From positions 1,054,001 through 1,118,000 of the forward strand of contig JABMLP010000021.1 of the NCBI GenBank assembly GCA_013176395.1: a stretch of 64,000 nucleotides of DNA, in the 5' to 3' direction. Source of the stretch: Venturia oleaginea (Eukaryota > Ascomycota > Dothideomycetes > Venturiales > Venturiaceae). Below the pieces are notes generated by a model that was not told the DNA's origin, ran no database searches, and saw only the letters and a list, made by a program, of their open reading frames with translations. Positions 32,349 through 42,217 of the stretch are shown here, one piece after another; the stretch's first letter is position 1, and each line of letters opens with the position of its first letter. Made by a program: the position numbers and the translations under genes.

Positions 32349-33006
32349 CTAACGAAAAATTTGGAGTCTCCTGACACGTCGTTCCTTTTCTGAATGAACT
32401 CGAAGAGCAATCTCCTCCTCGAACTGATCTACCGCTACTAAAAACTTCTTCTTAGGATCCCCGAGGTAGCCTGACACATAATCACGCCTAGAAATATGTG
32501 CAAGTATCTTATTTATTACCGCGTTTTCCATCTGAAAGGTCGCCTCCCTTGTCTTCGGCCATCCAGGTATGAACGGCTTGGGTTGAAGCGGGATTTTGAG
32601 CTTTTCTTGTTATCTGTGAACGAGGAGTCAGATCATTCTTTGCAGCTTGTTGTGCGCCCTCGACTTACTTGCGCCTGGATTTTTTCTTCTCGAGGTTATA
32701 AAACTTCCTCTGCAACTTCTGGTTGGTCGCTGCTTGTTCCTTAAGAGTTTTCTGGATGCTCTTGATCTCCTGTGCCATAATTTCCATCTTGTGACCATTC
32801 TCTTGGGATTGCCTGAGAGTTTTCTCTTTGGTCGTTTCAGATTTGACGGCTGCAGCGGTAGATTTGTCATGGGAGACGTTCGCTCTGGTGATCGGAAGTG
32901 GAGTTTTACCGCAGGATTCGGATTTTGTACCAGAAACTTTAGACATGGACGGTCTGGAGTAGAATTGAGAGCCACCGAACTCCGGGCGCTCGATTAGGAC
33001 AGACAT
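32349..33006 (-). pseudogene. Small coiled-coil protein gene, second exon interrupted
   Basis: Exon 1 from ATG 33,006 (MSVLIERPEFGGSQFYSRP) encodes a Lys/Gln/Glu-rich probable coiled coil (ENGHKMEIMAQEIKSIQKTL) and runs to a GTAAGT donor near 32,667. After an acceptor near 32,623 the next exon begins ATAACAAGAAAAG and then reads well (KLKIPLQPKPFIPGWPKT, INKILAHISRRDYVSGYLGD, to a stop at 32,349), but the joined frame meets TAA at once. That TAA is one C-to-T change from CAA. If unspliced, a 113-residue protein remains. Function unknown. Confidence 0.45.
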
Positions 33007-33663
33007 GGTCGAAGTTGGTGCTTTGTAGGTTGAATGATGAAATTGAGGGAGGGAGAGCTGACTCAAATAGTAGAAATTATGGGGCAGTGTTATTGGTAAT
33101 ATACCAGGAGCTTTGATGTGCGGGTCACTCACCGGAGCCCTCACTGGCCTTGTGCAGCCTTCCAATGGGACCCAGCCATCTTACCAACACACTTTGTGGA
33201 GTCTCGATTGCACTTGCGGTCAGTCATGAGAACTTCCAAGAATCAATCCAGACCTTTCGCTCACCTTTTTGCCTCATTCATCTTTTGCTATTGGGCAATT
33301 CCAACCATTCACACAACCACCACTAAGAACTCGGCTCACCATCATCATGGTATCTTGTTCCAAGTGCTCCAAAACCGGGACTTCGGCACTAAAATAATGC
33401 CTCAAGTGCTACTCGGTATCTTATTGCAATCGCGACTGTCAAAGGGCTCACTTCAAGCTCCACAAAAAGGAAATGCGCAAAAATTGGCCAGCGTATACGT
33501 GCTGGTCTTATCTTGAGACTACGTTCGTCACAAAGCGTGAACGATTGTATGACTTAACGATCAGGCGGAAAAAACAATAAAGTGATTTCTAAGCATTGAG
33601 GTAAGTTTACAGAAAAATAGGCCTTGCTGGGGCAGAACTTCAAGACCTTTTAGTATTTGTGCC

Positions 33664-33990
33664 TCAAGTTTTCTCGACAAGTTGCTCTACTTCTAACTCC
33701 TGTTGTATCTTGGCCTCGGTCTTCCTGGACGTGGATCGTAACTCTTTCAATTTCTACTGCGTGTTAATCTCCATCTCTCGCAACATCAATCTTGCGTCTT
33801 TCATCTCTACTTTCTTGAGGCGAATTTTCATGGCTTCAACTTGGCTGACGAGGTGGCCAATTTCCTGTCCAATAGTATCGATGCTGCTTTCGATCCGCTC
33901 TGTGACTCGCCCTTCTATGTAATCCGTTCAGTCGGAGAATTTTAAGATATCTTGTTCTATGATTAGAAACTTCATTTCTTTTTTGGGCGA
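33664..33990 (-). pseudogene. Coiled-coil protein remnant
   Basis: A minus-strand frame reads KKEMKFLIIEQDILKFSD, then TGA, then TDYIEGRVTERIESSIDTIG, EIGHLVSQVEAMKIRLKKVE, then a TAG, then KLKELRSTSRKTEAKIQQEL and a final TGA at 33,664. The two inner stops are single C-to-T changes from CGA and CAG. The heptad-like pattern suggests a coiled coil. Family not recognised. Confidence 0.5.
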
Positions 33991-34993
33991 TCTGTTCTTC
34001 AAAGCTTCCGTTAGTGCATGTAGGTTTGGTAGTGACGGTGACATAGTCTTGGTCAACGATAGTGGCAGTATTCTCCTGGATAGTTAGAATCTTAAGTATC
34101 TGAGGATAAAAAATATTTTCTTTTCTTCTTACAATGTTGTTGATCAATGTTTTCTTGTCTATTTATAACGAATTCCTGGTTGCATAGCTGGACTTCGATG
34201 GTCATCAACTAAGATTCAAGAGAGGGGTTTAGATTCAATACAACGAAATGGATCAACATTGTTGACTTTCGGGTACATGCTGCCTATCTCTTATCTCATC
34301 CAATGGAGTCAGACTCTCTGGGTTGTCATCCGACTCCTTTCCCTCGTCTCATTGTTTTGTTAGGGTTGCTCCGCAGCTATAGCGGCTTAATTTTTACTCC
34401 GCTTTCCTTCCATTTCAACCAATTAGAGGGCTAGGAGACGGATTCCTCCCAGAGGATCTACTCAGTAAGAAAAGTTTTGCGTTCTTCGACAGTAGTAAGT
34501 AGTTTAGCTGCCTGTATACGATACGGACGTTGATGTCACCTCTCCACTCTCAGGACGCTACAAACACTGTGTAAGATGAAGGCGAGACAGTTCAGATGAA
34601 GTATAAAGCATAATAAAGATGGGATTGAAGCAATTAGCAAGTAGGAAAGTAACTCAAAGAACAAATGAAGCAACGCCTGTGTGTTTAAAGTGTTCGGAGA
34701 GGCCCAATTCCTAGAAGCTCCAAACCATCCCACCTTAAAGAGGACTAAAAATCTTCCAATACCAGCATCCCCACTACAATACCATTCCAACTCCAGAAGA
34801 AGATCCCAGTTTCACCATGTATTGAGCTTTGTGTGACCAGGGGATCTTTCCAACGCCATGTTTGAAGCACAGCCTATCTCTTCAAAGACTTCTCTGATTA
34901 TCTTTATGACACCGGATAGTTCCATCCTTTTTCATCCCCGTTCCCTTAGTCAGTTCTATATTTCGTATTACAACTAATGGCGAAGATCATTCC
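33991..34993. other. Intergenic, no supported gene
   Basis: Only short frames without recognisable content. An upstream exon of the 33.7-kb remnant may lie near 34,000-34,150. Confidence 0.45.
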
Positions 34994-35850
34994 TCAATCC
35001 AAAGTTCTCTCGTTCAAGCCCAGATTAATCCTTAGCATTCTCTTCTTCTGTGCCACAGTTCCCGCAGTTGGAAGCTGTAATGCGGTAAGGATTGGGTTTA
35101 ACATGGCGGCGGTCATTCTGTTGATGGCGGCGGGCCTGTTAGGAAAGTTTGGGATAGGCAAATTCGTAGTAGCATCGCGCAATGGCGTGAGAGGGTCTCC
35201 CGCCTCACGAGCAGCGTTTACAACTTTTACCCGAGCATTGTGCGTGCTAGTAAGCGTTAGTGAATGGAAATCAGCATAGACGTACGGGTGAAAATCTACC
35301 CGGCAAGGAGTTGAACGTTTGTATTGTTCATGGCTCTAAGTTGAACGTTTATGGCTGCCAATTGTGCCACAAGGCCGCCTTGATTGACCGCCGGGATATT
35401 TGCGATGTTCGAGAATTCGTTCTGAACCATTGTGAGTCCTTGGGCTACAGCCGCCAATTCTTGAGTAGTGTTGGTCAATCCTTGAGTCGCGTTGACGAAT
35501 CCTTGAGTCGCGTTGACGAAATCGGGTTGAGGTAAAATGGGATGATTTGCTGCCATGTTGTGGATGGCTTCCGGTTTTCTCGAAGTTGTCTGTATGAGAA
35601 TATTTTCTTTGGAACAATTATCATGAGGCACTAAATACCCAAAATACCCATGTGTTTCCTAGAAAGTGCATGAGTCATTAGCAATGTGAAGTGTTGATTG
35701 TGTTTTAGTGAAATCACGTACCTCCAAATCAATAGGATTGTCTTGACTTCCTTGTCTCTCAGTGAAATTAAATACCTCCAAATCAATAGGATTGTCTCGA
35801 CTGCCTGTTCGAGTGCCTTCTTTTGGCCTCATCACGAGTTTCTTCACCAT
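34994..35850 (-). CDS. Uncharacterised conserved fungal protein
   Basis: 246 residues in three exons (35,850-35,722, 35,658-35,300, 35,246-34,994), with introns of 63 and 53 bp and good CTAAC/CTAATGAC branch sites. The N-terminus carries a duplicated DNPIDLE motif from a 58-bp tandem DNA repeat. A Q/N/T-rich stretch follows with a repeated VNATQG, then a predicted helical centre (AQLAAINVQLRAMNN). The C-terminal module contains ARVKVVNAAREAGDPLTPLR, IPNFPNRPAAINRMT, LTALQLPTAGT and LRINLGL. This module resembles a widespread fungal family of unknown function with the pattern NxRaR...DPLxPL...FPxTPaxI...L..LgLp. PIDL-type motifs can bind SUMO, which is only a suggestion here. Unlike its neighbours the gene is intact. 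Confidence 0.75.
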
Positions 35851-35941
35851 TGCAACGGCTCAGAATTTGCGGGCTCAATTGTTGACGTTGATACTGGGGT
35901 CAGTGATTCGATGTGTTGTTGTGTGTGGAGTTGCTGCAGCG

Positions 35942-36970
35942 AGCATCTATCTCCATCTCGCCACGCCTTCGGATCACGGTCATCTGGCACGTTTTATCTG
36001 TTGATTGGCCGGACGCAGGCCAGGGCACGTGAATTTTCATTGTGAGCGAGCAAGCCATTGAGCCCTGAGCCATACAGGCTTCCTCAGCCACACGGGGCTT
36101 CAGCCACGGGGTAGGTCTCAGGATGGCATGCCCACGGCTCAATTGCTTCTCGATTGAAGGCAAATGAGGTGCCCTACTGCCCGCACGTATAAGACGTTGA
36201 CTAGAGGGTGTAGGCGGGTGGGAATCTAGATACAAGACGAGCCTCAGAGGGCTCAGAAGTCGTGCGATATGCGAGATCGCCATGTTGTTGTTGTCGCTTG
36301 GTCGGACGAGGCCCTTGCTCCACCAGATAGACACTAGCATCTATCTCCATCTCGCCACGCCTTCGGATCACGGTCATCTGGCACGTTTTATCTGTTGATT
36401 GGCCGGACGCAGGCCAGGGCACGTGAATTTTCATTGTGAGCGAGCAAGCCATTGAGCCCTGAGCCATACAGGCTTCCTCAGCCACACGGGGCTTCAGCCA
36501 CGGGGTAGGTCTCAGGATGGCATGCCCACGGCTCAATTGCTTCTCGATTGAAGGCAAATGAGGTGCCCTACTGCCCGCACGTATAAGACGTTGACTAGAG
36601 GGTGTAGGCGGGTGGGAATCTAGATACAAGACGAGCCTCAGAGGGCTCAGAAGTCGTGCGATATGCGAGATCGCCATGTTGTTGTTGTCGCTTGGTCGGA
36701 CGAGGCCCTTGCTCCACCAGATAGACACTAGCATCTATCTCCATCTCGCCACGCCTTCGGATCACGGTCATCTGGCACGTTTTATCTGTTGATTGGCCGG
36801 ACGCAGGCCAGGGCACGTGAATTTTCATTGTGAGCGAGCAAGCCATTGAGCCCTGAGCCATACAGGCTTCCTCAGCCACACGGGGCTTCAGCCACGGGGT
36901 AGGTCTCAGGATGGCATGCCCACGGCTCAATTGCTTCTCGATTGAAGGCAAATGAGGTGCCCTACTGCCC
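35942..36970 (-). repeat. Right split repeats: two and a half units of 394 bp
   Basis: Units start at 35,942, 36,336 and 36,730 (each AGCATCTATCTCCATCTCGC); the third stops after 241 bp at CTGCCC. Copies look identical. Each full unit consists of R (about 235 bp), a 40-bp piece, and an L sequence that also occurs at 42,101-42,217. Frames running through them repeat the same peptides and are not genes. Confidence 0.93.
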
Positions 36971-37126
36971 AGAAGCGAAGCGCCTGCGGCCCAGACAAAC
37001 AAGAAGGAAACGAGGTGGGATAGGAGGCGAGTCTGTACGACATACTCGGTCCAGGGTAGAGGCGAGAAACACAGCGGTGTAGCGAAGCAGAGTATAGCTT
37101 TTGGCGATCGGGTGAACACAACGGTG

Positions 37127-38215
37127 TCATATCAGGAACAGGCGACTGATTGCAAGCTGCTGTTCGAACGAACGGGATATGTAACGGAGGAAAGCTTCGG
37201 AGGACCATCGACCCGCTGCCTTAAGCTCGAGCTCAGGCACTCCCTTCGCAGCTGCGTCCGTAGCAGCACCCCTGCGGAAGGAATGGCCTGTGTAGGACTT
37301 GTCGTCCAGCGAGGAGATAATACCAGTAGCGAGGAGGCGTCGGCGTAGTTGCATGTGTACAGCAGCGGCCGAACAATGCCCTTTGCCGATGTCGAAGAGA
37401 GGCGCCGAAAGCGGCTTCGGATCGTGCCTGAAAAGTCTTACCAGGGCGGCTACTGCACAGGTAGGTTTTCCCGTTGCGGCGATGGAGATGGGAACGCCCT
37501 GATTAGCGTAATCGGTCTTGCTACGCTTCAGGAAAATAGAGACCCCGTAAGGCTGATGGCTAGGCGTATGACGATGGAAGGCGATATCGCTCCGTAAGAC
37601 GTGAGTATAGGAGAACAGCGGGTGCTCCCTATCTCTTCTAGTGTAAGCCAGCTCGCCAAGGCGGAAGAAACCAGCATAGGCCACCTTGAAGAGAGTGTCG
37701 AGATTGAGGTCGGCTCCGGTGGTCGGTTCCACAGCCGTCAGTCCCTCAAGGATGCGTACAGTAATAGGGAGCCTATTCTTGCGCTTCGGAGGCCTGAGGT
37801 TGAGAGCCCCCTGTCTTGCGCGTAGGAGCATCGGATCAGCGAACGCGCTGATAGGGTATCCCAGGTCGATATGCTTTGAACGTACTGCGGAGAGGTAGCT
37901 GGCCGCTGTAGCGCCGGAAATGATGCCTTTCGCTCCTCCAGTAATGACACGCCTTGCCATCCATTCGCCGAGATTGAGGGGTTCTGCGGGATAGTCTACA
38001 CAGCCCTCCAGCCTACAGAACCTCTCCCAGCTCTTGATACCCGCGCCGTACGTGTTGCGCGTGTTCTGGGCCAAGCCGTACCATAAGAGGGTAATATACT
38101 CATCAGAGAGGCCAAGGTTTCGCTCGCGAAGGGTACGGAGGAAGAACCTATGAACTGTAGGGAGGAGCTCGCTATCGTAGGAAGTATACTCGAGGCTAGG
38201 TGCTGGACGAAGCAC
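37127..38215 (-). CDS. Tyrosine recombinase of the DIRS-like element
   Basis: 362 residues, no internal stops. Integrates the element DNA by site-specific recombination instead of a DDE integrase. A SAM-like N-terminal domain (YGLAQNTRNTYGAGIKSWERF) precedes the catalytic domain. Active-site residues are visible: Arg in GFFRLGEL, the H-x-x-R in GHSFRRGAAT, and the nucleophile Tyr in GRWSSEAFLRYI. The spacing fits DIRS/Ngaro recombinases. The ATG at 38,215 gives a full-length protein. Confidence 0.9.
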   Translation of the reverse strand: MLRPAPSLEYTSYDSELLPTVHRFFLRTLRERNLGLSDEYITLLWYGLAQNTRNTYGAGIKSWERFCRLEGCVDYPAEPLNLGEWMARRVITGGAKGIISGATAASYLSAVRSKHIDLGYPISAFADPMLLRARQGALNLRPPKRKNRLPITVRILEGLTAVEPTTGADLNLDTLFKVAYAGFFRLGELAYTRRDREHPLFSYTHVLRSDIAFHRHTPSHQPYGVSIFLKRSKTDYANQGVPISIAATGKPTCAVAALVRLFRHDPKPLSAPLFDIGKGHCSAAAVHMQLRRRLLATGIISSLDDKSYTGHSFRRGAATDAAAKGVPELELKAAGRWSSEAFLRYISRSFEQQLAISRLFLI

Positions 38216-38370
38216 GTTAGCAAGCTTTGTACGAGTACCGGAGTCCGACCAGGGTATCTGCCGAACGTCGGCGATAGCAGAGTAGCATGGCGCTTAAGCC
38301 GATGAGCCTGCAAAGAACGGCTGCCACGAACAGCGCGCCAAGCCCAAAGTTGCAATCCCCGGGATAGCAA

Positions 38371-40060
38371 GAATTCAACGGAACTGTAAGGACGATAGCG
38401 GAGAGCCCCATCGGGGGCAGAGCCAGACGATACGATCGAAACTAGACTCGCGAGGGCGTCGGCCAGATGTACCTATAGAGATGGTCCCCAACGGAGGAAT
38501 GCAACGGCAACGGCAACGGCCTCCATCTCTTAGGGTTGATAAACGCCGAACGATCGGACGGCTCAACAATAGTTCAACGGAACTGTAAGATCGAAAGCGG
38601 TGAGCCCCATCGGAGGCAGAGCCAGACGATACGATCGAAACTAGACTCGCGAGGGCGTCGGCCAGATGTACCTATAGAGATGGTCCCCAACGGAGGAATG
38701 CAACGGCAACGGCAACGGCCTCCATCTCTTAGGGTTGATAAACGCCGAACGATCGGACGGCTCAACAATAGTTCAACGGAACTGTAAGATCGAAAGCGGT
38801 GAGCCCCATCGGAGGCAGAGCCAGACGATACGATCGAAACTAGACTCGCGAGAGCGTCGGCCAGATGTACCTATAGAGATGGTCCCCAACGGAGGAATGC
38901 AACGGCAACGGCAACGCCCTCCATCTCTTTAGGGTTGATAAACGCCGAACGATCGGACGGTTCACCAATAGTTCAGCGGAACTGTGAGATCGAAAACGGT
39001 GAGCCCCATCGGAGGCAGAGCTAGACGATACGATCGAAACTAGACTCGAGAGAGGGCGTCGGCCGGATGTACCTATAGAGATGGTCCCCAACGGAGGAAT
39101 GCAACGGCAACGGCAACGGCCTCCATCTCTTTAGGGTTGATAAACGCCGAACGATCGGACGGTTCACCAATAGTTCAGCGGAACTGAGATCGAAAAAGGT
39201 GAGCCCCATCGGAGGCAGCTAGACGATACGATCGAAAACTAGACTCGAGAGAGGGCGTCGGCCGGATATGCCTATAGAGATGGTCCCCAACGGAGGAATG
39301 CAACGGCAACGGCAACGGCCTCCATCTCTTTAGGGTTAATAAAGGCCGAACGATCGGACGGTTCAACAATAGTTCAGCGGAACTGTGAGATCGAAAGCGG
39401 TGAGCCCCATTGGGGGCAGAGCCAGGCGATACGATCGAAACTAGACTCGCGAGGGCGTCGGCCAGATGTACCTATAGAGATGGTCCCCAACGGAGGAATG
39501 CAACGGCAACGGCAACGGCCTCCATCTCTTTAGGGTTGATAAACGCCGAACGATCGGACGGTTCACCAATAGTTCAGCGGAACTGTGAGATCGAAAACGG
39601 TGAGCCCCATCGGAGGCAGAGCTAGACGATACGATCGAAACTAGACTCGAGAGAGGGCGTCGGCCGGATGTACCTATAGAGATGGTCCCCAACGGAGGAA
39701 TGCAACGGCAACGGCAACGGCCTCCATCTCTTTAGGGTTGATAAACGCCGAACGATCGGACGGTTCACCAATAGTTCAGCGGAACTGAGATCGAAAAAGG
39801 TGAGCCCCATCGGAGGCAGCTAGACGATACGATCGAAAACTAGACTCGAGAGAGGGCGTCGGCCGGATATGCCTATAGAGATGGTCCCCAACGGAGGAAT
39901 GCAACGGCAACGGCAACGGCCTCCATCTCTTTAGGGTTAATAAAGGCCGAACGATCGGACGGTTCAACAATAGTTCAGCGGAACTGTGAGATCGAAAGCG
40001 GTGAGCCCCATTGGGGGCAGAGCCAGGCGATACGATCAAACTGGACTCGAGAGAGGGCAT
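38371..40060 (-). repeat. Tandem array of about 200-bp units derived from RNase H
   Basis: Eight copies with a period of 199-202 bp between the recombinase and RT frames. Each joins a piece matching the RNase H coding region at about 40,235-40,325 (CCCCAACGGAGGAATGC, GATAAACGCCGAACGAT) to a piece matching the end of the RT frame (GTGAGCCCCAT, GGCAGAGCCAG, ACGATACGATC). Copies 3-5 and 6-8 are almost the same, giving a higher-order unit of about 600 bp (the variant GGTTAATAAAGGCC recurs in copies 5 and 8). Confidence 0.88.
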
Positions 40061-41504
40061 CGGCCAGGCCGTTAGCCGTAGATGGAAGCCAGCGGGCTTC
40101 GATAACAATATCGCAGGCAGCGGCCTGAGTAACAATAGTGCGGAGATGGGTGTTGCTCTCACCACGAACAGCCTCCTTCGTCAACCCGGCCACGGCCGTA
40201 GAGTTGTCACAGTGGATAACGACCCGATTATGTGCCCAGAGAGACGGTCCCCAACGGAGGAATGCGACGGCAACAGCCTCCATCTCCTTAGGGTTGATAA
40301 ACGCCGAACGATTGGACGGTTCAGCAATAAAAGCATGCTCGATTGCGATACTATTGGTGTAATCCCCCCAAGAGACATCGGTCTCAGAGGACTCGAAAAA
40401 GAAGCCGCCGAGGCTTTGTTGTCCGGAGGCATCAGTGAAAAGGTGGAAACAACGGCGCTTTCGATAATCGAAGAAGTAGACCCCGTTGGTTAGCTCGAGC
40501 GCATGGAGCCACCAGAGAAGGTCGTCTCGTACACCGCTAGTCAGGGCTCGGCGAAAGTGCCGATTGACTTCTCCGTATGCTCCGCTCAGGTAGTCCCAGA
40601 TCGATCGAGTGTAAACCCGGCCAAGGCGGATGACGGCACTGGCCCAACTGAGCCGCCCGGCGAGGGACTTCGTATCCCGGAGCCGCGGCCTTGTCTCGGA
40701 GAGGTGATCACGGATAGCCTGGATCAAAGAATCTCTCTTCTCGTCGGAGAGACGCAGTTCCAAGCGTACCGTATCAACCAGAAGACCTAATATCTCGACG
40801 GCCGTGCCGACCACGTCTTTGGCATCCTTGCGAGGAATCCCAAGTCGATCGGTGGTCTTGATCCAGAGTTCCGAAACGCGGTCCGAAATTTCTTGAGACG
40901 TACACACAAACATAAAATCATCAAGGTAGTGCTCGATCGCGGTAGGGATACTGCGCGTGCCGGCCTGCTCGTCGAGAGCCCAATGGAGACCTTCCGCAAA
41001 GAGATTGAAGATAAATGGCGCAGTCCTGAGACCGAAAGGGAGGCAGAGTTCTTGATAATTGACGCCGTTGAGGCAAAACCCAAGATACCGGGACGAAATG
41101 AGATCCACAGGGATGTTGCGAAAAGCGTGCGCAATGTCGCGTTTCATCAGAAGACAGCCCCGGCCTGTACGAAGGACGTGCTGAACAATTCTGTCGACTC
41201 TGGTGTACTGTAGCTTGCCAAACACGCGTGGAATGGCGTCGTTGACTGAAGTTTGGGGCGGCCAAGAGAGGTCGTGGATCCGGCGTAAGGTTCCGTCTTG
41301 TTTTGGGACCATCCCAAGAGGAGCGATAAACAGGCCCGGGTCTGTAGAGATAGCCAATCGGCCGGCGGCCAGCTCCTTCGCAACGTAGCCCGTAGCTTCG
41401 GCTACGGTCGCCTCGTCGGAGAAGTAGTTGTTCGAAACGCCGCGTACGCGAATCGTATGAGGCTCGCGGATCCCGATGGAGGCGCCGTACGTGAGTCCGT
41501 ACTG
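39975..41504 (-). CDS. Reverse transcriptase-RNase H of the DIRS-like element
   Basis: Open from 41,504 to a stop at 39,975; the first ATG-like start is near 41,357, but similarity begins upstream (YGASIGIREPHTIRVRGVSN). RT motifs: APLGMVPKQDGTLRRIHDLS, LLMKRDIAHAFRNIPV, LPFGLRTAPFIFNLFAEGL and the active site HYLDDFMFVC. RNase H: FHLFTDASGQQSLGGFFFES, NPKEMEAVAVAFLRWG, VVIHCDNSTAVAGL, LPSTANGLADALSR. This RT type clusters with DIRS and Ngaro rather than Gypsy or Copia. The C-terminal 30 codons fall in the first repeat of the adjoining array. It overlaps the gag-like frame by about 100 nt. Confidence 0.9.
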   Translation of the reverse strand, partial: QYGLTYGASIGIREPHTIRVRGVSNNYFSDEATVAEATGYVAKELAAGRLAISTDPGLFIAPLGMVPKQDGTLRRIHDLSWPPQTSVNDAIPRVFGKLQYTRVDRIVQHVLRTGRGCLLMKRDIAHAFRNIPVDLISSRYLGFCLNGVNYQELCLPFGLRTAPFIFNLFAEGLHWALDEQAGTRSIPTAIEHYLDDFMFVCTSQEISDRVSELWIKTTDRLGIPRKDAKDVVGTAVEILGLLVDTVRLELRLSDEKRDSLIQAIRDHLSETRPRLRDTKSLAGRLSWASAVIRLGRVYTRSIWDYLSGAYGEVNRHFRRALTSGVRDDLLWWLHALELTNGVYFFDYRKRRCFHLFTDASGQQSLGGFFFESSETDVSWGDYTNSIAIEHAFIAEPSNRSAFINPKEMEAVAVAFLRWGPSLWAHNRVVIHCDNSTAVAGLTKEAVRGESNTHLRTIVTQAAACDIVIEARWLPSTANGLADALSRVQFDRIAWLCPQWGSPLSISQFR

Positions 41505-41851
41505 TTATCCGGCTCAGTCGCCCCCGGACGACTGGTGCCATGCGGTAGTTCTAGTAAAGAGCCCTCCCTAATTTTTGCAAGGCGCGCCGCCGCTTCTTCG
41601 CGTTTGACCTGCATCTGGAGGTCGCGCTCCTCCTTTTCGCGGTCCATCCTTAGCCTGTGAGCCTCTACGGCGCGAGCCTCAGCGGCCTGGGCATTGTTGA
41701 TCGCGACCGTGAAGATGACCTCTGGGTCTCGAAGACAATAGAGGGGGATCGGGTACGAGAGGAGCGAGTAGAGTGACCCGGTGGTAGGGATAAGTTGATA
41801 GGAACCGACGCGGTGATATCCTTCTTCGGAGGCATAAAGAAAGCGGTATAA
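41402..41851 (-). CDS. Gag-like frame of the DIRS-like element
   Basis: Open on the minus strand from 41,851 to 41,402, with no ATG before 41,647. It reads YRFLYASEEGYHRVGSYQLI, DPEVIFTVAINNAQAAEARA, then a charged probable coiled coil (MDREKEERDLQMQVKREEAA). Position before RT suggests the structural protein. Start, and possible splicing or frameshifting to RT, unresolved. Confidence 0.5.
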   Translation of the reverse strand, partial: LYRFLYASEEGYHRVGSYQLIPTTGSLYSLLSYPIPLYCLRDPEVIFTVAINNAQAAEARAVEAHRLRMDREKEERDLQMQVKREEAAARLAKIREGSLLELPHGTSRPGATEPDNSTDSRTAPPSGSASLIRFAYAAFRTTTSPTRRP

Positions 41852-42100
41852 CTATTTAAAATCGTTAGCAGGTCAGCTCTGTTAATAAGTACAGAGCCCT
41901 AGAGATGCCAAGGAGCTCTTTGGAAGGGATTTCTGATGCTGGTGCAATATAACGATGCCCAAGACGTCGTCGAGGCCAGCGGTGTACTTGAAAAGTCTGT
42001 CGAGAAGCGGTGAACGGCTAAGCGCGGCGCGCGCAGCGGCGGGAAAGACTCGTAGGACGATAAGGAGAATATCGGGATGAAGGACGAGTCCTACAACAAC

Positions 42101-42217
42101 AATCTAGATACAAGACGAGCCTCAGAGGGCTCAGAAGTCGTGCGATATGCGAGATCGCCATGTTGTTGTTGTCGCTTGGTCGGACGAGGCCCTTGCTCCA
42201 CCAGATAGACACTAGCA
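42101..42217 (-). repeat. Left terminal repeat (L1) of the DIRS-like element
   Basis: 117 bp starting AATCTAGATACAAGACGAGC and ending AGACACTAGCA on the plus strand, repeated inside both full 394-bp units on the other side. It marks the outer end of the element. Confidence 0.85.

Larger units (their letters stand above)
35942..42217 (-). mobile_element. Tyrosine-recombinase retrotransposon (DIRS/PAT-like)
   Basis: Read on the minus strand: a left terminal repeat L1 (42,217-42,101), a gag-like frame, an RT-RNase H frame, a tandem array, a tyrosine recombinase frame, then R1 (36,970-36,730) followed by two further L-R units (36,729-36,336 and 36,335-35,942). This L1-ORFs-R1-L2-R2 plan is the split direct repeat architecture of PAT and Ngaro elements, here with one extra L-R unit. 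There is no integrase of the DDE type, and I see no methyltransferase or hydrolase frame. No target duplication is evident, as expected for this class. Confidence 0.88.

Noticed and set aside
35900..37119. Three similar frames of 146, 177 and 174 residues
   Set aside because: They are the same translation of the 394-bp repeat units of the DIRS-like element.
38371..40165. Many 62-83-residue frames on both strands
   Set aside because: All are frames of the 200-bp tandem array, repeated with the array period.
41402..41541. 206-residue frame overlapping the DIRS-like RT (40,921-41,541)
   Set aside because: Its frame is antiphase to the conserved RT motifs, and its Arg-rich content is a shadow.
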